From positions 14,062 through 66,072 of the forward strand of contig JAMYWO010000013.1 of assembly GCA_024220525.1 (NCBI GenBank): DNA of 52,011 nt, in the 5' to 3' direction. This document shows, one piece after another, positions 34,339 through 44,354 of the stretch (position 1 is the stretch's first letter; every line of letters starts with the position of its first letter). A program made the position numbers and the translations under genes. The notes under the pieces are model-generated. The model was not told the origin of the DNA and searched no databases. It worked only from the letters and a program-made list of their open reading frames with translations. Source of the DNA: Cochliopodium minus. Its lineage: Eukaryota; Discosea; Himatismenida; Cochliopodiidae.

Positions 34339-36162
34339 ATGTCATTCAAAAATTTAATTGGGGGAAATGATAAAGGACCAGCCGCATATTCTATTATTTC
34401 ACCAATCAATTCTGGATTTCTCAATAAAAAAGGAATGATCATTGTGAATTGTAAAAAAAATTAAATTTTTGTTGAAATCCTTTATATTTTCTGTTTTATG
34501 ATTAAAGGGAGAAAACATTGGTGTGTTCTTTATGGACAATTTATCTATTTTTATAAAACTAAAATGGATAAAGAGCCGGTGGGTAATAAAAACTGATCAT
34601 TTCAAAGTATGAGTATAAATATTAAAAATTAAAAAGGAAATATTGAATTGGGACTTTCATCTTCAATTAAAAGATCAGAGAAACTTCAATTTACTTTTGA
34701 AATACAAGATCAATCAAAGAAAACTCATATTTTCCAATCAGATAATGAAGAAGAATTGGTGAAATGGATAGAATGTATTGAAAAGATAATATCTCCTCAT
34801 TTAAAAAGAAATCCTCCAAAAAAACAAATCCAAAAAGCAAATGACAAAAGTCCAAAAAAGCCAACAAATCCAAAAGATTTTGATAATCACAAAAATACAA
34901 ACAATAATACAAATGATGGAAAAAATAATACAAACGATAAAATCAATATTTCAATAGATAGGAATAATGATAACCAATCCTCAACCTCTCCAAAACAATC
35001 TGATTTGAATTCTTTGCCATTACCCAATTTTATTGGTGAATCCACCAAAAATACCTCACCCACTCTTTCCCATCTTCAATCAAACCCTCATCCCTCAACA
35101 AATCAACTTCAAGAACAAAATAAAGAAATGAATGATCTCGAAAATCTGACCCCCATTTCTCTCCTCACATCCTCTTCTCCATCCAAACAATCCAACCCTC
35201 CCATCTCAACGACAACACATCAAAATGAAGATTCTTCTTTTCTTTCAAAGGATCCTTTTTCCACACAAAACTTTCATTCTCTTTCTTTATCTGATGATCC
35301 TTCTTCTAATCCCACCCTCACTTCCACAAGTGGAAGTAGTACCCCTCTTTCATTGTCGAATGATGATACTTTCGCACATTACAACGATTCTTCCTCTCAT
35401 CCCCCTCTCGCTTATCATTTTAATGAGAATACAAAACATCCTTCTCTTGTTTACCATTTCAACGAAAACACCTCTTTTTTCAATGACAACTCCCCTTCTC
35501 AATCTTCTCAATCTTCTCAACCTTCTCAACCTTCTCATTCTTCTCAACCTTCTCAATCTACTTCTTCTTCTCAACAAACTCCTTTCACTTCTTTCCACTC
35601 CAATGATCTCCCTTCTTCTTCTCTTCCTGAAAATCAAAAAGCAATTCTAAACTTTAATCTTTATAACAACAAAGGTAATGAAAAAGTATCCGACCTTTCC
35701 GACCTTGACAAAACAAACAAAACAATCAATAATAACAAAAACAATCAAATAAATAAAAATGAAATTAATAAAAGAAATTCAGAAGAAAATAGGAAGCTGA
35801 CCTTCAATGAAAATAATACAACAACACCAGGGAATAATAAAACTAAAAACACATTGATAAATTTAGAGATCAATGAATCTCAATTGAAAGACACTACAGA
35901 ATCTATTTCTCCTCCTTCAAGATCAATTCCTATCAAAAGAGATTCAAAATCATTAAGAGAAAATAAAATTTCTAAAAGGATTCTTGGTTTTTTGTGTGAT
36001 TGCAAATTTTGCAATCAAAAAATTTCAAACATCCTTTCTTCTCTCAAATTAACTGATGATATTGTTTTTGATTCCAAAAGAGGATCTCTGATTCTATCTT
36101 CTCTTTCTAATTTCAAACAAATTCAAAAATCTTTTCTAATTGCTGGATATATTATTGAATAA
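34339..36162 (+). CDS. PH-domain protein with C-terminal HMA-like domain
   Basis: Three exons in phase (34339-34450, 34508-34582, 34637-36162), 570 residues. Residues about 28-130 form a PH domain: NSGFLNKKG, the strand WRKHWCVLYGQFIYFYKT, and the closing helix NEEELVKWIECIEKII with the invariant Trp. PH domains bind phosphoinositides or proteins, so a membrane-associated role is likely. Residues about 130-500 are disordered, with Asn, Ser and Ser-Gln/Ser-Pro repeats. The last 65 residues look like a heavy-metal-associated fold: GFLCDCKFCNQKISNILSSL with CxxC, a strand with DSKRGSLIL, and the ending IQKSFLIAGYIIE. The PH plus HMA combination is unusual; the HMA call rests on pattern only. Confidence 0.8.
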
Positions 36163-36278
36163 TTCTTTCATTATCCTTGATAACCAAATCCATTCTTTTC
36201 TTGATTGTAATAAAGTTTTTTTGTTTTTTTTATTAAATATTTTATTTTTCTTTGATACATTCAAGTTTATACTTTTCT

Positions 36279-36648
36279 TTAATCTTTTTTCATCTTCTTC
36301 AATTTCGCTTTAATCATTACCCAAGAAACCAAAATTAATACAACTGCCAAAGCAACAATTCCAAATATGATTGGAATTTTAATTGCATATTCTCTATCTG
36401 GAAAAAATTCTTGAACAAAATGATTTTTATCAACAAATGGCTTTGTAAAAAAAACATTATCATTTTATGTTGTAGTTTTTTTGAATTGAAATATTTTACA
36501 GTAACAATCACCCAAAGAGTATAATAAAAATAAATAGAAGCGCTCAACAATAACATACAAAATCCAAGTGATCTATCTGATATCTTTGTAAATGAAAAAT
36601 GTTTTTGTTTTATAATTTTGATAATAATATATTAAGATTAATAACCAT
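36279..36648 (-). CDS. DPM2: DPM2, dolichol-phosphate mannose synthase subunit
   Basis: DPM2 is a small two-helix ER membrane protein that stabilises dolichol-phosphate mannose synthase and supports GPI anchoring. Exons 36583-36500 and 36440-36279 encode IYFYYTLWVIVTPFVDKNHF, then FFPDREYAIKIPIIFG and a second helix, ending in a Lys-rich tail. The YYT.WVI..PF.D..H pattern followed by the Y...IP second helix is diagnostic. The start is less certain: an internal ATG at 36556 gives 72 residues, whereas splicing an ATG-only first exon (36648-36646) to 36583 gives about 82, close to the 84 of the human protein. The longer model is annotated. Confidence 0.85.
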
Positions 36649-36849
36649 TTTCAATAAATTCTCTTTATTCTGATTCTATCTTCTCTTTTCCCAAAATCAA
36701 AATATAATTCAATTTTTTTTTTTATTATTATTTTTTACTGTTCTTACTTTTGAATATGGTTATATTTTTTTATATTTTAAAATTTTTTTAAATAATTAAA
36801 ATAAAGATATTTTAAATAAAAAAAAAAATTAAATCGGTGTATATCCTGG
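36649..36849. promoter_or_regulatory. Divergent promoter region, DPM2 / eL15
   Basis: About 200 bp between divergent starts. One of the two genes encodes a ribosomal protein and should be strongly expressed. The only conspicuous feature is a T-rich/A-rich strand switch around 36715-36835; no defined element was seen. Confidence 0.4.
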
Positions 36850-37662
36850 ATGGCTTACAAGTACATTACACAATTGTATCATCACAAACAATCTGATGGT
36901 TTACGTTTTTTGAACAGAATAAGATGTTGGGAATACCGTCAATTGCGTAATATTATTTTCCAAAACAATAAAATTAAATAAATATACTTCTCAAATACGA
37001 TATAAATAATATATAATTTATACTTCAAAAAAAATTCTATATTATACGCAAAATAATCTTCTATTTCCTCTTTATAAAAACAACACGATAATTTTTTAAT
37101 TTAAATTATATACACATTATTAAAACAATATTATCAAAAAACAATAGCAACTTTGGTTCGTGTAAACCAACCAACTCGCCCAGATAAAGCAAGAAGATTA
37201 GGATATAAAGCAAAACAAGGATATGTTATTTTTAGAGTAAGAATAAGAAGAGGAGGAAGAAAGAGAAAACTTCATAATGGTATTGCTCACGGAAAACCAA
37301 AAAATCAAGGTATCACTGGATTTAAACCAAAAAGAAATCATCAAACACTTGCAGAAACAAGAGTTGGACGTCGTTGTGGAAATTTGAGAGTCCTTAATAG
37401 TTATTGGATTAATGAAGATTCAACTTATAAATATTTTGAAATTATTCTTGTTGATCCTCAACATACCGCAATCAGAAAAGATCCAAGAATCAATTGGATT
37501 GTAAATCCTGTACACAAACATCGTGAAATGAGAGGTCTTACTTCCAGCGGTAAGAGAGCTCGTGGACTTCACGGAAAGGGAGTTAAATTCCATAAGAATA
37601 GACCATCCACCTATTCTACTTGGAAGAGAAACAATACAAAGAGCATGCTCAGATATCGTTAA
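36850..37662 (+). CDS. RPL15: 60S ribosomal protein eL15
   Basis: Two exons, 36850-36946 and 37148-37662, join in phase to 203 residues, the normal size (human 204). It starts [20 protein letters not shown] and continues through [78 protein letters not shown] (here [12 protein letters not shown]) and a basic end [10 protein letters not shown]. eL15 is a core component of the large ribosomal subunit, binding 28S rRNA. The ATG at 36850 was chosen because the first exon is conserved; an internal start in exon 2 would drop it. Confidence 0.97.
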
Positions 37663-37900
37663 ATATTATTATTATTTCTTTTTATTTGTGATAAAGAATG
37701 AACCAAAACAAATAAACACCAATTATTATAAAATTATACATCTTTTTCTTTTATTCTCTTTGATTATTAAAAAAATATATATTATAAAGTGAATTGATTC
37801 AGTTTTGAAATTACTCAAGAACTTCTCTGATTTGAACAAATATATTCTTTTTTTTTTATTTGACTAATGTGTCAATTTTAAAAAATAATTAAAAAAAAAA

Positions 37901-38617
37901 ATGGCAAAGTTGAAATTGTTATATTTGATCAGTATTATTTCAATTTCAATTGTATTATCACAAGATACACCACCCCAAAGAATTACATTTCTTCCGACAA
38001 TAATCCTAAGAACTGATCTTTCCTCTAATACTCCAAATATTCCTTCAAATAACCCAACTATTATTTCTGGAACAACAAATCCATCTCAAACAAATGATTT
38101 AAATACAGTCTCAACGGAATCAAATACAGCAAAACCAACAGATTCAGCCATAACTCAATCATTCACAAATCAAATTTCTTCAACTATCAATCCCACTTCC
38201 CAATCTGATTCAAATACTATTCAGTCTTCAAATTTTCCTTCATTCACAGATACCCTCTCTCCAAGTGTTCTAAAAACAAATATACCAACAAATACAAATC
38301 TCTTAAACTCAATCACAAATACTCCTTCTGGCTCAGCAAATACAAACAAACCCTCTTCATACAATACACCCTCTCCTTCTATCTCCCCAATACCAACTTT
38401 AACTTCTTCTTCTTCCCCTTCCCCTTCTTCTTCTTCCCCTTCCATAACCCCTTCAACTACTTTTACACCCACCTCTACTACCTCTATTACTACCTCTATT
38501 ACCACCTCGACGACCTCTAGTTCTACCTCCTCTGTCCCCCCAAATACAAATGTTCCTGCTACTATTTTTCCTTCTACTTTGATTCCTTCCATAACACCTT
38601 CTTCTACTAATAATACT
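37901..38617 (+). CDS. Mucin-like single-pass membrane protein, N-terminal half
   Basis: An ATG at 37901 begins a signal peptide (KLKLLYLISIISISIVLSQ) followed by more than 200 residues of Ser, Thr, Pro and Asn, a densely O-glycosylatable stalk. The frame is open to the N at 38618, where coding sequence stops abruptly against a TTTTTA array. There are 239 complete codons before the N. The compositional continuation, with a membrane helix, is at 1-956, and the frame carries across if the N counts as one base. It is not a fusion with the exons to the right, which belong to a fimbrin-like protein. Confidence 0.75.
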
Positions 38618-38618
38618 N
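38618..38618. other. Segment junction (single N)
   Basis: Left of the N is Ser/Thr-rich coding sequence; right of it is a (TTTTTA)n array leading to exons of an unrelated fimbrin-like protein in the same orientation. Confidence 0.95.
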
Positions 38619-38690
38619 TTTTTATTTTTATTTTTATTTTTATTTTTATTTTTATTTTTATTTTTATTTTTATTTTTATTTTTATTTTTA
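38619..38690. repeat. (TTTTTA)n intron repeat at segment start
   Basis: A pure period-6 array, the same motif as at 49145-49219, where the upstream half of the same gene breaks off. It lies within the intron preceding the exon at 38731. Confidence 0.9.
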
Positions 38691-38730
38691 TATTTGATTT
38701 TTTATTTTTTTAAATATTTTATTTTTTTAG

Positions 38731-39663
38731 GTGCTCGTTTTCACAACACTTGTACTCCTAAAACCCTTAAAACAGGAGGCAGAGAAGTCATCTTACAATT
38801 TTTGTGGGAATCTATCAAAGTGGGTCTTAATCTCGTAAAAAAAAATTTTAAATTTTTAAATTTTTTTTTTATTTATTTATTTTTTTTTTTAAAATATTTT
38901 TTTATTTTTTTATTTTAAAAATTTTTTGTATTAATTTTAAATTTTTTTTTTAAAGAACCTCATTGAAAATGTTGGTGTAAGGAAAACACTCTCAGTCAGA
39001 TCAGGCGAATCAGTGGAAGACATAAGAGATAATTGGAGTGGAGAAAATGTTTTGGTTGGGTAAAAAATATTTTTAATAATTATTTATTTTTATTTTTTAA
39101 TTTTTATTTTTTATTTTTTATTTTTTATTTTATTTTTATTATAACTGTATTTTTTTTATTTTTTATTTTTTATTTTTTATTTTTTATTTTTTTATTTTAT
39201 TTTATTTTTTATTTTTTATTTTTTATTTTTTTTAAAAGGTGGTTCAATTATCAGCTGGACAAAACAGGGATGGGAAAAGAAATTTCTGTCATTCAAGATC
39301 TCAAAAACTTGGACTTTTTCGTTCATTTGTTGTCTGTGTTGTTCAACACTTCAACAGAATCTTTAGGTATTTTTTATTTTTATTTTATTTTATATTTTTT
39401 TTTTATTTTTTATTTTTTTATTTTTTTATTTTTTTATTTTTATTTTTATTTTTTTATTTTTTTATTTTATTTTATTTTTTATTTTTTTATTTTTTTATTT
39501 TATTTTTAAAGGAGAATCACCTGAAAAGAAGGCTCTTCACATTCACAACTCTACCAAAGGCAGGATCTCTTCTGTTTTCAGCGTGTCTGGTCTTTTGGGA
39601 GGCAATGTTAGAATGTACTATCATTTGTCTTCCCTCTTGTTCCAAAATTTTCCAAATTTATGA
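38731..39663 (+). CDS. Fimbrin/plastin-like actin-binding protein, C-terminal half
   Basis: Four exons (38731-38834, 38956-39059, 39239-39366, 39512-39663) encode the end of the first calponin-homology domain (GGREVILQFLWESIKVGLNL) and the second one (WFNYQLDKTGMGKEISVIQD, then VHLLSVLFN, and the family ending YYHLSSLLFQNFPNL). The order and motifs are those of a plastin-type actin-binding domain. The first exon needs one preceding G, which is exactly what the exon ending at 49088 supplies (NLAVNSARGFG then ARFHNT). The joined protein has 565 residues: a long Lys/Thr/Ser-rich N-terminal region plus one CH1-CH2 pair. Classical fimbrins have two such pairs and EF-hands, so this is a short form that could bind, but not alone cross-link, actin. 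It ends with TGA at 39661. Confidence 0.82.
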
Positions 39664-39834
39664 AAAAAGAATGGGGTTTTTAATAAAAGAATTTTTAATT
39701 TTATTTATTTTCACATTTTTATTTTTTTTAATTTTTTTAATTTTTTTCATATTTTCATTTTTTTATAATCCCTTTTTTAGGTAAATTAAATTTTTACATT
39801 CCCATAAAAAAGATTTAAACAGAGGGTAAAGATT

Positions 39835-39979
39835 TTGGAGTTGCGTAGCCTATTTTTAAAAAGAAAACTATTGTCTACTGATCTGGGTCAGATTATCTAC
39901 TTTTTATTGTGAATAGTTGAAAATTTGTACCTAGATGATCGGGACCCAGTGGTTGATGGGTGAGACAACATTTTTTTTT
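39835..39979 (+). ncRNA. Possible structured RNA, copy 1
   Basis: Starts around a TTGCGTAGCCTAT block (39841-39853) and ends with GGTTGATGGGTGAGA (39951-39965) and a T9 run (39971-39979), as a Pol III transcript would. In between, AACTATT (39866-39872) pairs with AATAGTT (39912-39918) around an ATCTG-GGT-CAGAT hairpin (39881-39893). The related element at 40113-40249 has the same layout with different stem bases. No known RNA family was recognised; strand and ends are inferred from the T-run. Confidence 0.35.
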
Positions 39980-40112
39980 GACTCAAGAAATTATTTTTTT
40001 TTGACTAAAGAATTTTAATTTTAAAAAAAGAAAAGAGAAAAAATATTTTAATCCCTTTTTTAAACACTTTTTAAATATTATTTTCAATAAAAATAATCAT
40101 TTTTGGGTTTAG

Positions 40113-40249
40113 AGAGTACAAAAAGGGTTTGCGTAGTCTATGTTACAACTTCTAGTTTCCCAATTTGGGTGTAAAAAAAATACTTCCTAACTAGAATATT
40201 TGTTTTAGAAAGGAGTACTATTGGTTGATAGGTGAGAAAAATCTTTTTT
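40113..40249 (+). ncRNA. Possible structured RNA, copy 2
   Basis: Shares TTTGCGTAGTCTAT (about 40128-40141) and GGTTGATAGGTGAGA (40223-40237) with copy 1 and ends near a T6 run (40244-40249). TTCTAGTT (40150-40157) pairs with AACTAGAA (40189-40196), enclosing CCCAA-T-TTGGG (40159-40169). The outer blocks are conserved in sequence and the stems only in pairing, as expected for a duplicated structured RNA. Confidence 0.35.
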
Positions 40250-40425
40250 GTAATAATTTATTTTTCATGAAAAGGTTAAGAGCTTTTTATGAAAAAAAAA
40301 ATAACTTCTTTTAAAAATTCTTTGAAATTAGATTTTGATAGAATCATTTGCACAACTTGTTTAAAAAAATTTTCTTTCTCTTTTTGTAAAAATAAAATTC
40401 AATTCAATTTTAATTCAAATAAAAT

Positions 40426-41765
40426 TTATTTAATGTAATTATCAACAATGGTGTATTTTTCAAGGAGAGGAGAAAATTTGGAACCAACACAAGGGAACTC
40501 CAAGCCATACTTGTATTTCACCAAGTCAACAAAGGAAAGAAGAGAAGGGGCCTCCACATTGTTACTTCCCACATCAAAAATTTTCTCTGAAACTCTTTTT
40601 ACACGCAAATGTTTAATTTCTTTGTTTTTCATATAAGAAAATGCGAAACATCCTATTTCTGAGCTTTTTCTCACAAGAAATGTCCCGTTTTGTTTTCCTG
40701 AAAGGAGCGAAACTAATGGAAAGATTTTTTTTTTGTCAACAATTCATTGAAATTTTTTTTTGATTTTTTTTGATTTTTTTTTTTATTTTTTTTTTATTTT
40801 TTCTTTATTCCAGATTTATATTTTTAATGTTACACTTTTTTTAATTTAGATTTTTAATTTTATTCAATTTTTTATTTGATTTATTTTATTTCCATTTTTT
40901 TTTTTAATTTAACATTTTATTTTCATTTTTTTTTTAACTTTTTTTCTTTATTTTCATTTTTTTTTATCATTTTTTTTTAATTTTTTTTATATTTTTTATT
41001 TTTTTTTTCATATTTTTTATTTTAAATTTTTTTTCCCATTTTTTTTGTTTGATTTTTTGATTTTTATTTTTTTATATTTAATATTTTATTATTTGAATTT
41101 TTTTTGTAAAAATGTTTATTTACAAGCAGTACTGCTAGAAATATCACCATGAAACCAAGGCTCATTGATAATTTCAGTGAATTCATTTAAAAAAGAGAGT
41201 TTCTGATTGAAAGGTCCAAACATGTGCAAAAATTCTCCGAACTGAGAAATGTTTATTTCGTCTTTTATTGCACAGTACGCTTTCATGTTTCCCAGTGTTT
41301 TTTCTGTTTGCCCGTTTTTAGGTAATCCCAAATATGATATCATCTTCTTTTTCCATTCTTCCCAATTAAATGTTATCTGTTTTTTTTTTTTAAAAAATAA
41401 ATTTTAAAAAAAAATCGTGGAAAAAATGATAAATTATTTTGTAAAATAATTATTTTGTAAAAAATGAAAGAATAAATAAAAAAATAAATACTTGATTAAA
41501 ATAAATTTTTTAAAAAAATTTAAATAAATGTAATAAAAAGAAAATTAATTTAAAGAGAATAAAATAAAAAATTGATAAAATAAAAAATGAAAAAATAAAT
41601 TAAAAATTAAAAATTAAATATTAAAAATAGAAATAATAAATAAAAATAATTAAATTTAAAAAATAAATTAATTTTGTTTTACTTCTTCACCACAATATTT
41701 CCAAAAGTCAACCACTTCATCATTGTTAGGTGGAACAGAAAGTTTTATGATAGTTGTGTAAATTT
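40426..41765 (-). CDS. Shk-type kinase, SH2-domain part
   Basis: Three exons (41765-41683, 41376-41124, 40712-40426). They encode a linker typical of kinase-SH2 proteins (DEVVDFWKYCGEE, then FNWEEWKKKM and SQFGEFLHMFGPFNQ) and an SH2 domain: EPWFHGDISSSTAFSLLSGK, NGTFLVRKSSEIGCFAF with the phosphotyrosine-binding arginine of FLVR, and KHLRVKRV. The first exon needs one preceding base in phase 1, supplied by the kinase exon ending at 5772; splicing gives one 557-residue protein with membrane helix, kinase and SH2. Read alone, this part has no start codon. The C-terminus is TAA at 40426-40428. SH2 binding to phosphotyrosine probably localises or regulates the kinase. Confidence 0.87.
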
Positions 41766-41836
41766 CTAAGAAAAATAAAATTTCATTTTTTTAATTGTTA
41801 ATTTTTATTTTAATTTTTATAATTGTTAATTGATAA

Positions 41837-41913
41837 TTTATTTTTATTTTTTATTTTTTATTTTTCATTTTTTATTTTTTATTTTTTATTTTTTATTTTT
41901 TATTTTTTATTTT
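41837..41913. repeat. (TTTTTTA)n intron repeat, exact copy of 5691-5767
   Basis: A period-7 array ending at the N, identical over 77 bases to the start of segment B, including the single C (41866). It lies upstream (minus-strand sense) of the first SH2-side exon, in what should be the kinase/SH2 intron. Confidence 0.95.
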
Positions 41914-41914
41914 N
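41914..41914. other. Segment junction (single N)
   Basis: Separates the intron of the Shk-like gene from intergenic sequence that matches the end of the window. Confidence 0.95.
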
Positions 41915-41971
41915 TATATTAGAAGATATATCTCCAATATAGAGATGAATGATTTTTTTTATCGTGTTAAA
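41915..41971. repeat. 57-bp sequence shared with the window end
   Basis: Matches 51955-52011 with one mismatch (AGAAGA versus AGAAGT). It contains an ATCTC...GAGAT hairpin. Because it begins exactly at a segment start and the other copy ends exactly at the window end, a contig overlap is more likely than a dispersed repeat. Confidence 0.85.
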
Positions 41972-42001
41972 AATATGTGTCCGGAGGTCCAGACACATAT
42001 T
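41972..42001. other. 30-bp near-perfect palindrome
   Basis: AATATGTGTC (41972-41981) and GACACATATT (41992-42001) are perfect inverted arms, and the inside GGA-GG-TCC extends the dyad with a single C/A mismatch. Its local GC is well above the surroundings. It sits about 50 bp beyond the stop codon of the KIAA0930 homologue, so it could be a 3' processing or transcription-end hairpin or a protein-binding dyad. Confidence 0.6.
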
Positions 42002-42051
42002 AAAGAAAAAAAAATTTCCCCTAATGGTGAGAAAGAAAATGTGAAAAGTTT

Positions 42052-44018
42052 TTATTTGCTATCAAAAATCAAATCCTTGATGATGGAATCCCATTCAATA
42101 TTAACGTAAGTCAAAAAACAATTGAAAATGAGATTTTTGTTGGAAGAAACTTCTTCCTCCTGTTCTTTGGTCTTATTGAAAAAAGAAAAAGCATTTTTGA
42201 TGGTGTTTCCCGTCTTTGTAAAAATACTAGGGGTGGGTTCAGGAAGCTTGTTTTCCTCTTCTTGTTTTTGGATTTGGTTCTGGTACGTGTTGACGGCCAT
42301 TTGCGCTTCTCCTTTTCCGTTCGGTCCTCTGAGTGCCAGAAATTTCTCCTGTTCTTCCTCTGTTTTGGACCAGAACGATGTTTTCTTTTTTATGAAATAA
42401 CCTAATCGCACAAAAATAAAAAGAAAATCAGAAATAAATTCAAGCCAACAAAAAATTTAAATTTATTGAAGAAAATAAAAAAATGTGACAAAAATAAAAT
42501 TTTAAATCCTAATGTAATAATGTCAAGTTTTAATTTGAAATTAAAACAATAAAAAAACTTGAAAAAACTTGAAAATTAAAGAAAATAAAATAATGATAAA
42601 TAAAATATATCAATGTTAAAATTTTAATTTCAAATTGAAACAATCAAATATTAATAAAACTTGAATTAATAAAAAAAAAAAAATAATGAAGGAAAAAAAA
42701 TGATTGATGGAAATGTTAAAATAAATTATTAGCAAAAAAAAAAAAAAGAAAATTTTTAAAAAAATTTTTGAACCATCTTTGATCGAATCATAACTTAAGG
42801 CACCTCTGAAAATATGTTTTTTACATTTTTTGGTGAAGATAGTTCCTTTGGCAACCAACTCCACACCAACCAATTCGTCATGAGAAGAAACGATGATGTC
42901 CTTGAACGTCTCTCCGAAATCATGAATAGAAAAATAAATTTTGGGATAAGCATACTGGTTTGGTTCTTCCAAAAAAAAATTTAAAATTATTTTTTTGATT
43001 TTAATTTAATTAATTTATTTAATGAATTTATTATTTTTTTTAAATTTTTTTTTTAATTTTTTTTTATTTTTTATTTTTTTGTTAACCTGTTTTCTTTTCG
43101 TCCATTCTCACTTCAGCTGGTGAACTATAAACTTTTTTGGTGACTTTATGAACAATTTTGTGTTTTTTGTTATCTTCCTGAAATAATTATTTTATTAGTT
43201 TATTTTTATTAATTATTATTTTATTAGTTAATTTTTTTTACATTTTATTTATTTTTCATTAGTTTATTTTTTTTTTTAAATGATTTTATTTTTTTTGAAT
43301 TGATTTTTAAATTTTAAATAATTTTAAATATTTTCTTTATTTTTTTTTTTTTTTACATTTTCGTTTCTCCTTCTTATAGTGACTAACAAACTGTAGGTGA
43401 GACGATTGATTACGACGTTGAGATAGTATGTTCTTTCCCAGTCTATGTTTTTGTCTTTGCGAATAGGAATGTTCTTTGAATCTTTTCTTCTCACAAAATA
43501 ATTTTCTACTGGTCCTTTTCCCTTTTTTCTATTTTTTTTTAGAAATTAAGTTATTTTTTAAAAAATTCAATCTTAAATTTCTTGTTTGAAAAATTTTTTT
43601 TTTTAAACTTTGATTATAAATTGATGATAAATAAATTTTAATTGGTTAAATTTTGATCATAAATGATAATAGCTGTTATTATGAAGAAAAATCATTGATT
43701 ATATTCAAAAATTATGTTTCAAATTAAATTAGTAATATTCAATAATGGTCCTTATAATTCGTTCAACCAATCATTACTATTTATCTTTTATTTTTAATAA
43801 ATATATTTTTGAATATATTACGGATTCTCCTCTTTCTCTTTGACAAAAAACAATAAATCATCATCTCCTGTCTTACTTTTCTCCATGAAATCTTCAAAAA
43901 ACAAATTACTCCAATATAACAACTCATATCTTTGAACAGTTGATTTATCTTCAAATACTCTTGAATTCTCCAGAGCCAATCTAATAAGATTGTCATAGGC
44001 AATATTCTCTTCAATCAT
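42052..44018 (-). CDS. KIAA0930: KIAA0930 (DUF2045) family protein
   Basis: Five exons in phase (44018-43822, 43528-43357, 43177-43087, 42965-42774, 42401-42052) give 333 residues. Family landmarks appear in order: LLYWSNLFFEDFMEKSKTGD and DDLLFFV near the N-terminus, NIDWERTYYLNVVINRLTYS, SSPAEVRMDEK, YPKIYFSIHDFGETF with ELVGVELVAKGTIF, FRGALSYDSIKDG, FLALRGPNGKGEAQMAV, and the C-terminal FLTYVNIEWDSIIKDLI. The animal family is conserved but has no established biochemical function; the human protein has about 404 residues and a longer Ser/Pro-rich region. The donor after 42774 is the less usual GTTCAA. Identification rests on remembered sequence but on many ordered blocks. Confidence 0.87.
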
Positions 44019-44354
44019 TCTTCAAATAACAAAAATCTATTCTTCCACAAAAGAAAACTCACTTGTGATATTTTTTGTTTGAACGATTTTTTTTTTTTTA
44101 ATTTTGAAATTGTTTAGGAATATTTCAAAATCATCTCAATATTCAAAAAAATAAAGAAATAATCGAAATTGTAAAATAATCGAAATTGTAAAGGATGTGA
44201 TTAAATATCTTTTTTTTTTTGAAAATTTTTTATTTTTTTGAAAATAGATAAAATTTTTTTTTGTTTAATTGAGAAAGATATAAGGTAAGAGGGGAAGGAG
44301 ATAATACATCTTTTTTTTTTCTTTGGTTTTTTTTTTTTTAAAGTTTTTAGTTTT
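44019..44354. other. Intergenic, nothing recognised
   Basis: 336 bp between the start of the KIAA0930 homologue and the SDHA stop, both on the minus strand. It presumably holds the former's promoter and the SDHA 3' end. A small direct repeat, ATAATCGAAATTGTAAA, occurs twice near 44160-44195. Confidence 0.5.

Noticed and set aside
39835-40249. tRNA genes or a known small RNA (U6, 5S, SRP) for the duplicated element
   Set aside because: No cloverleaf, B-box GGTTCGA or signature of those RNAs is present; kept only as an unknown structured element.
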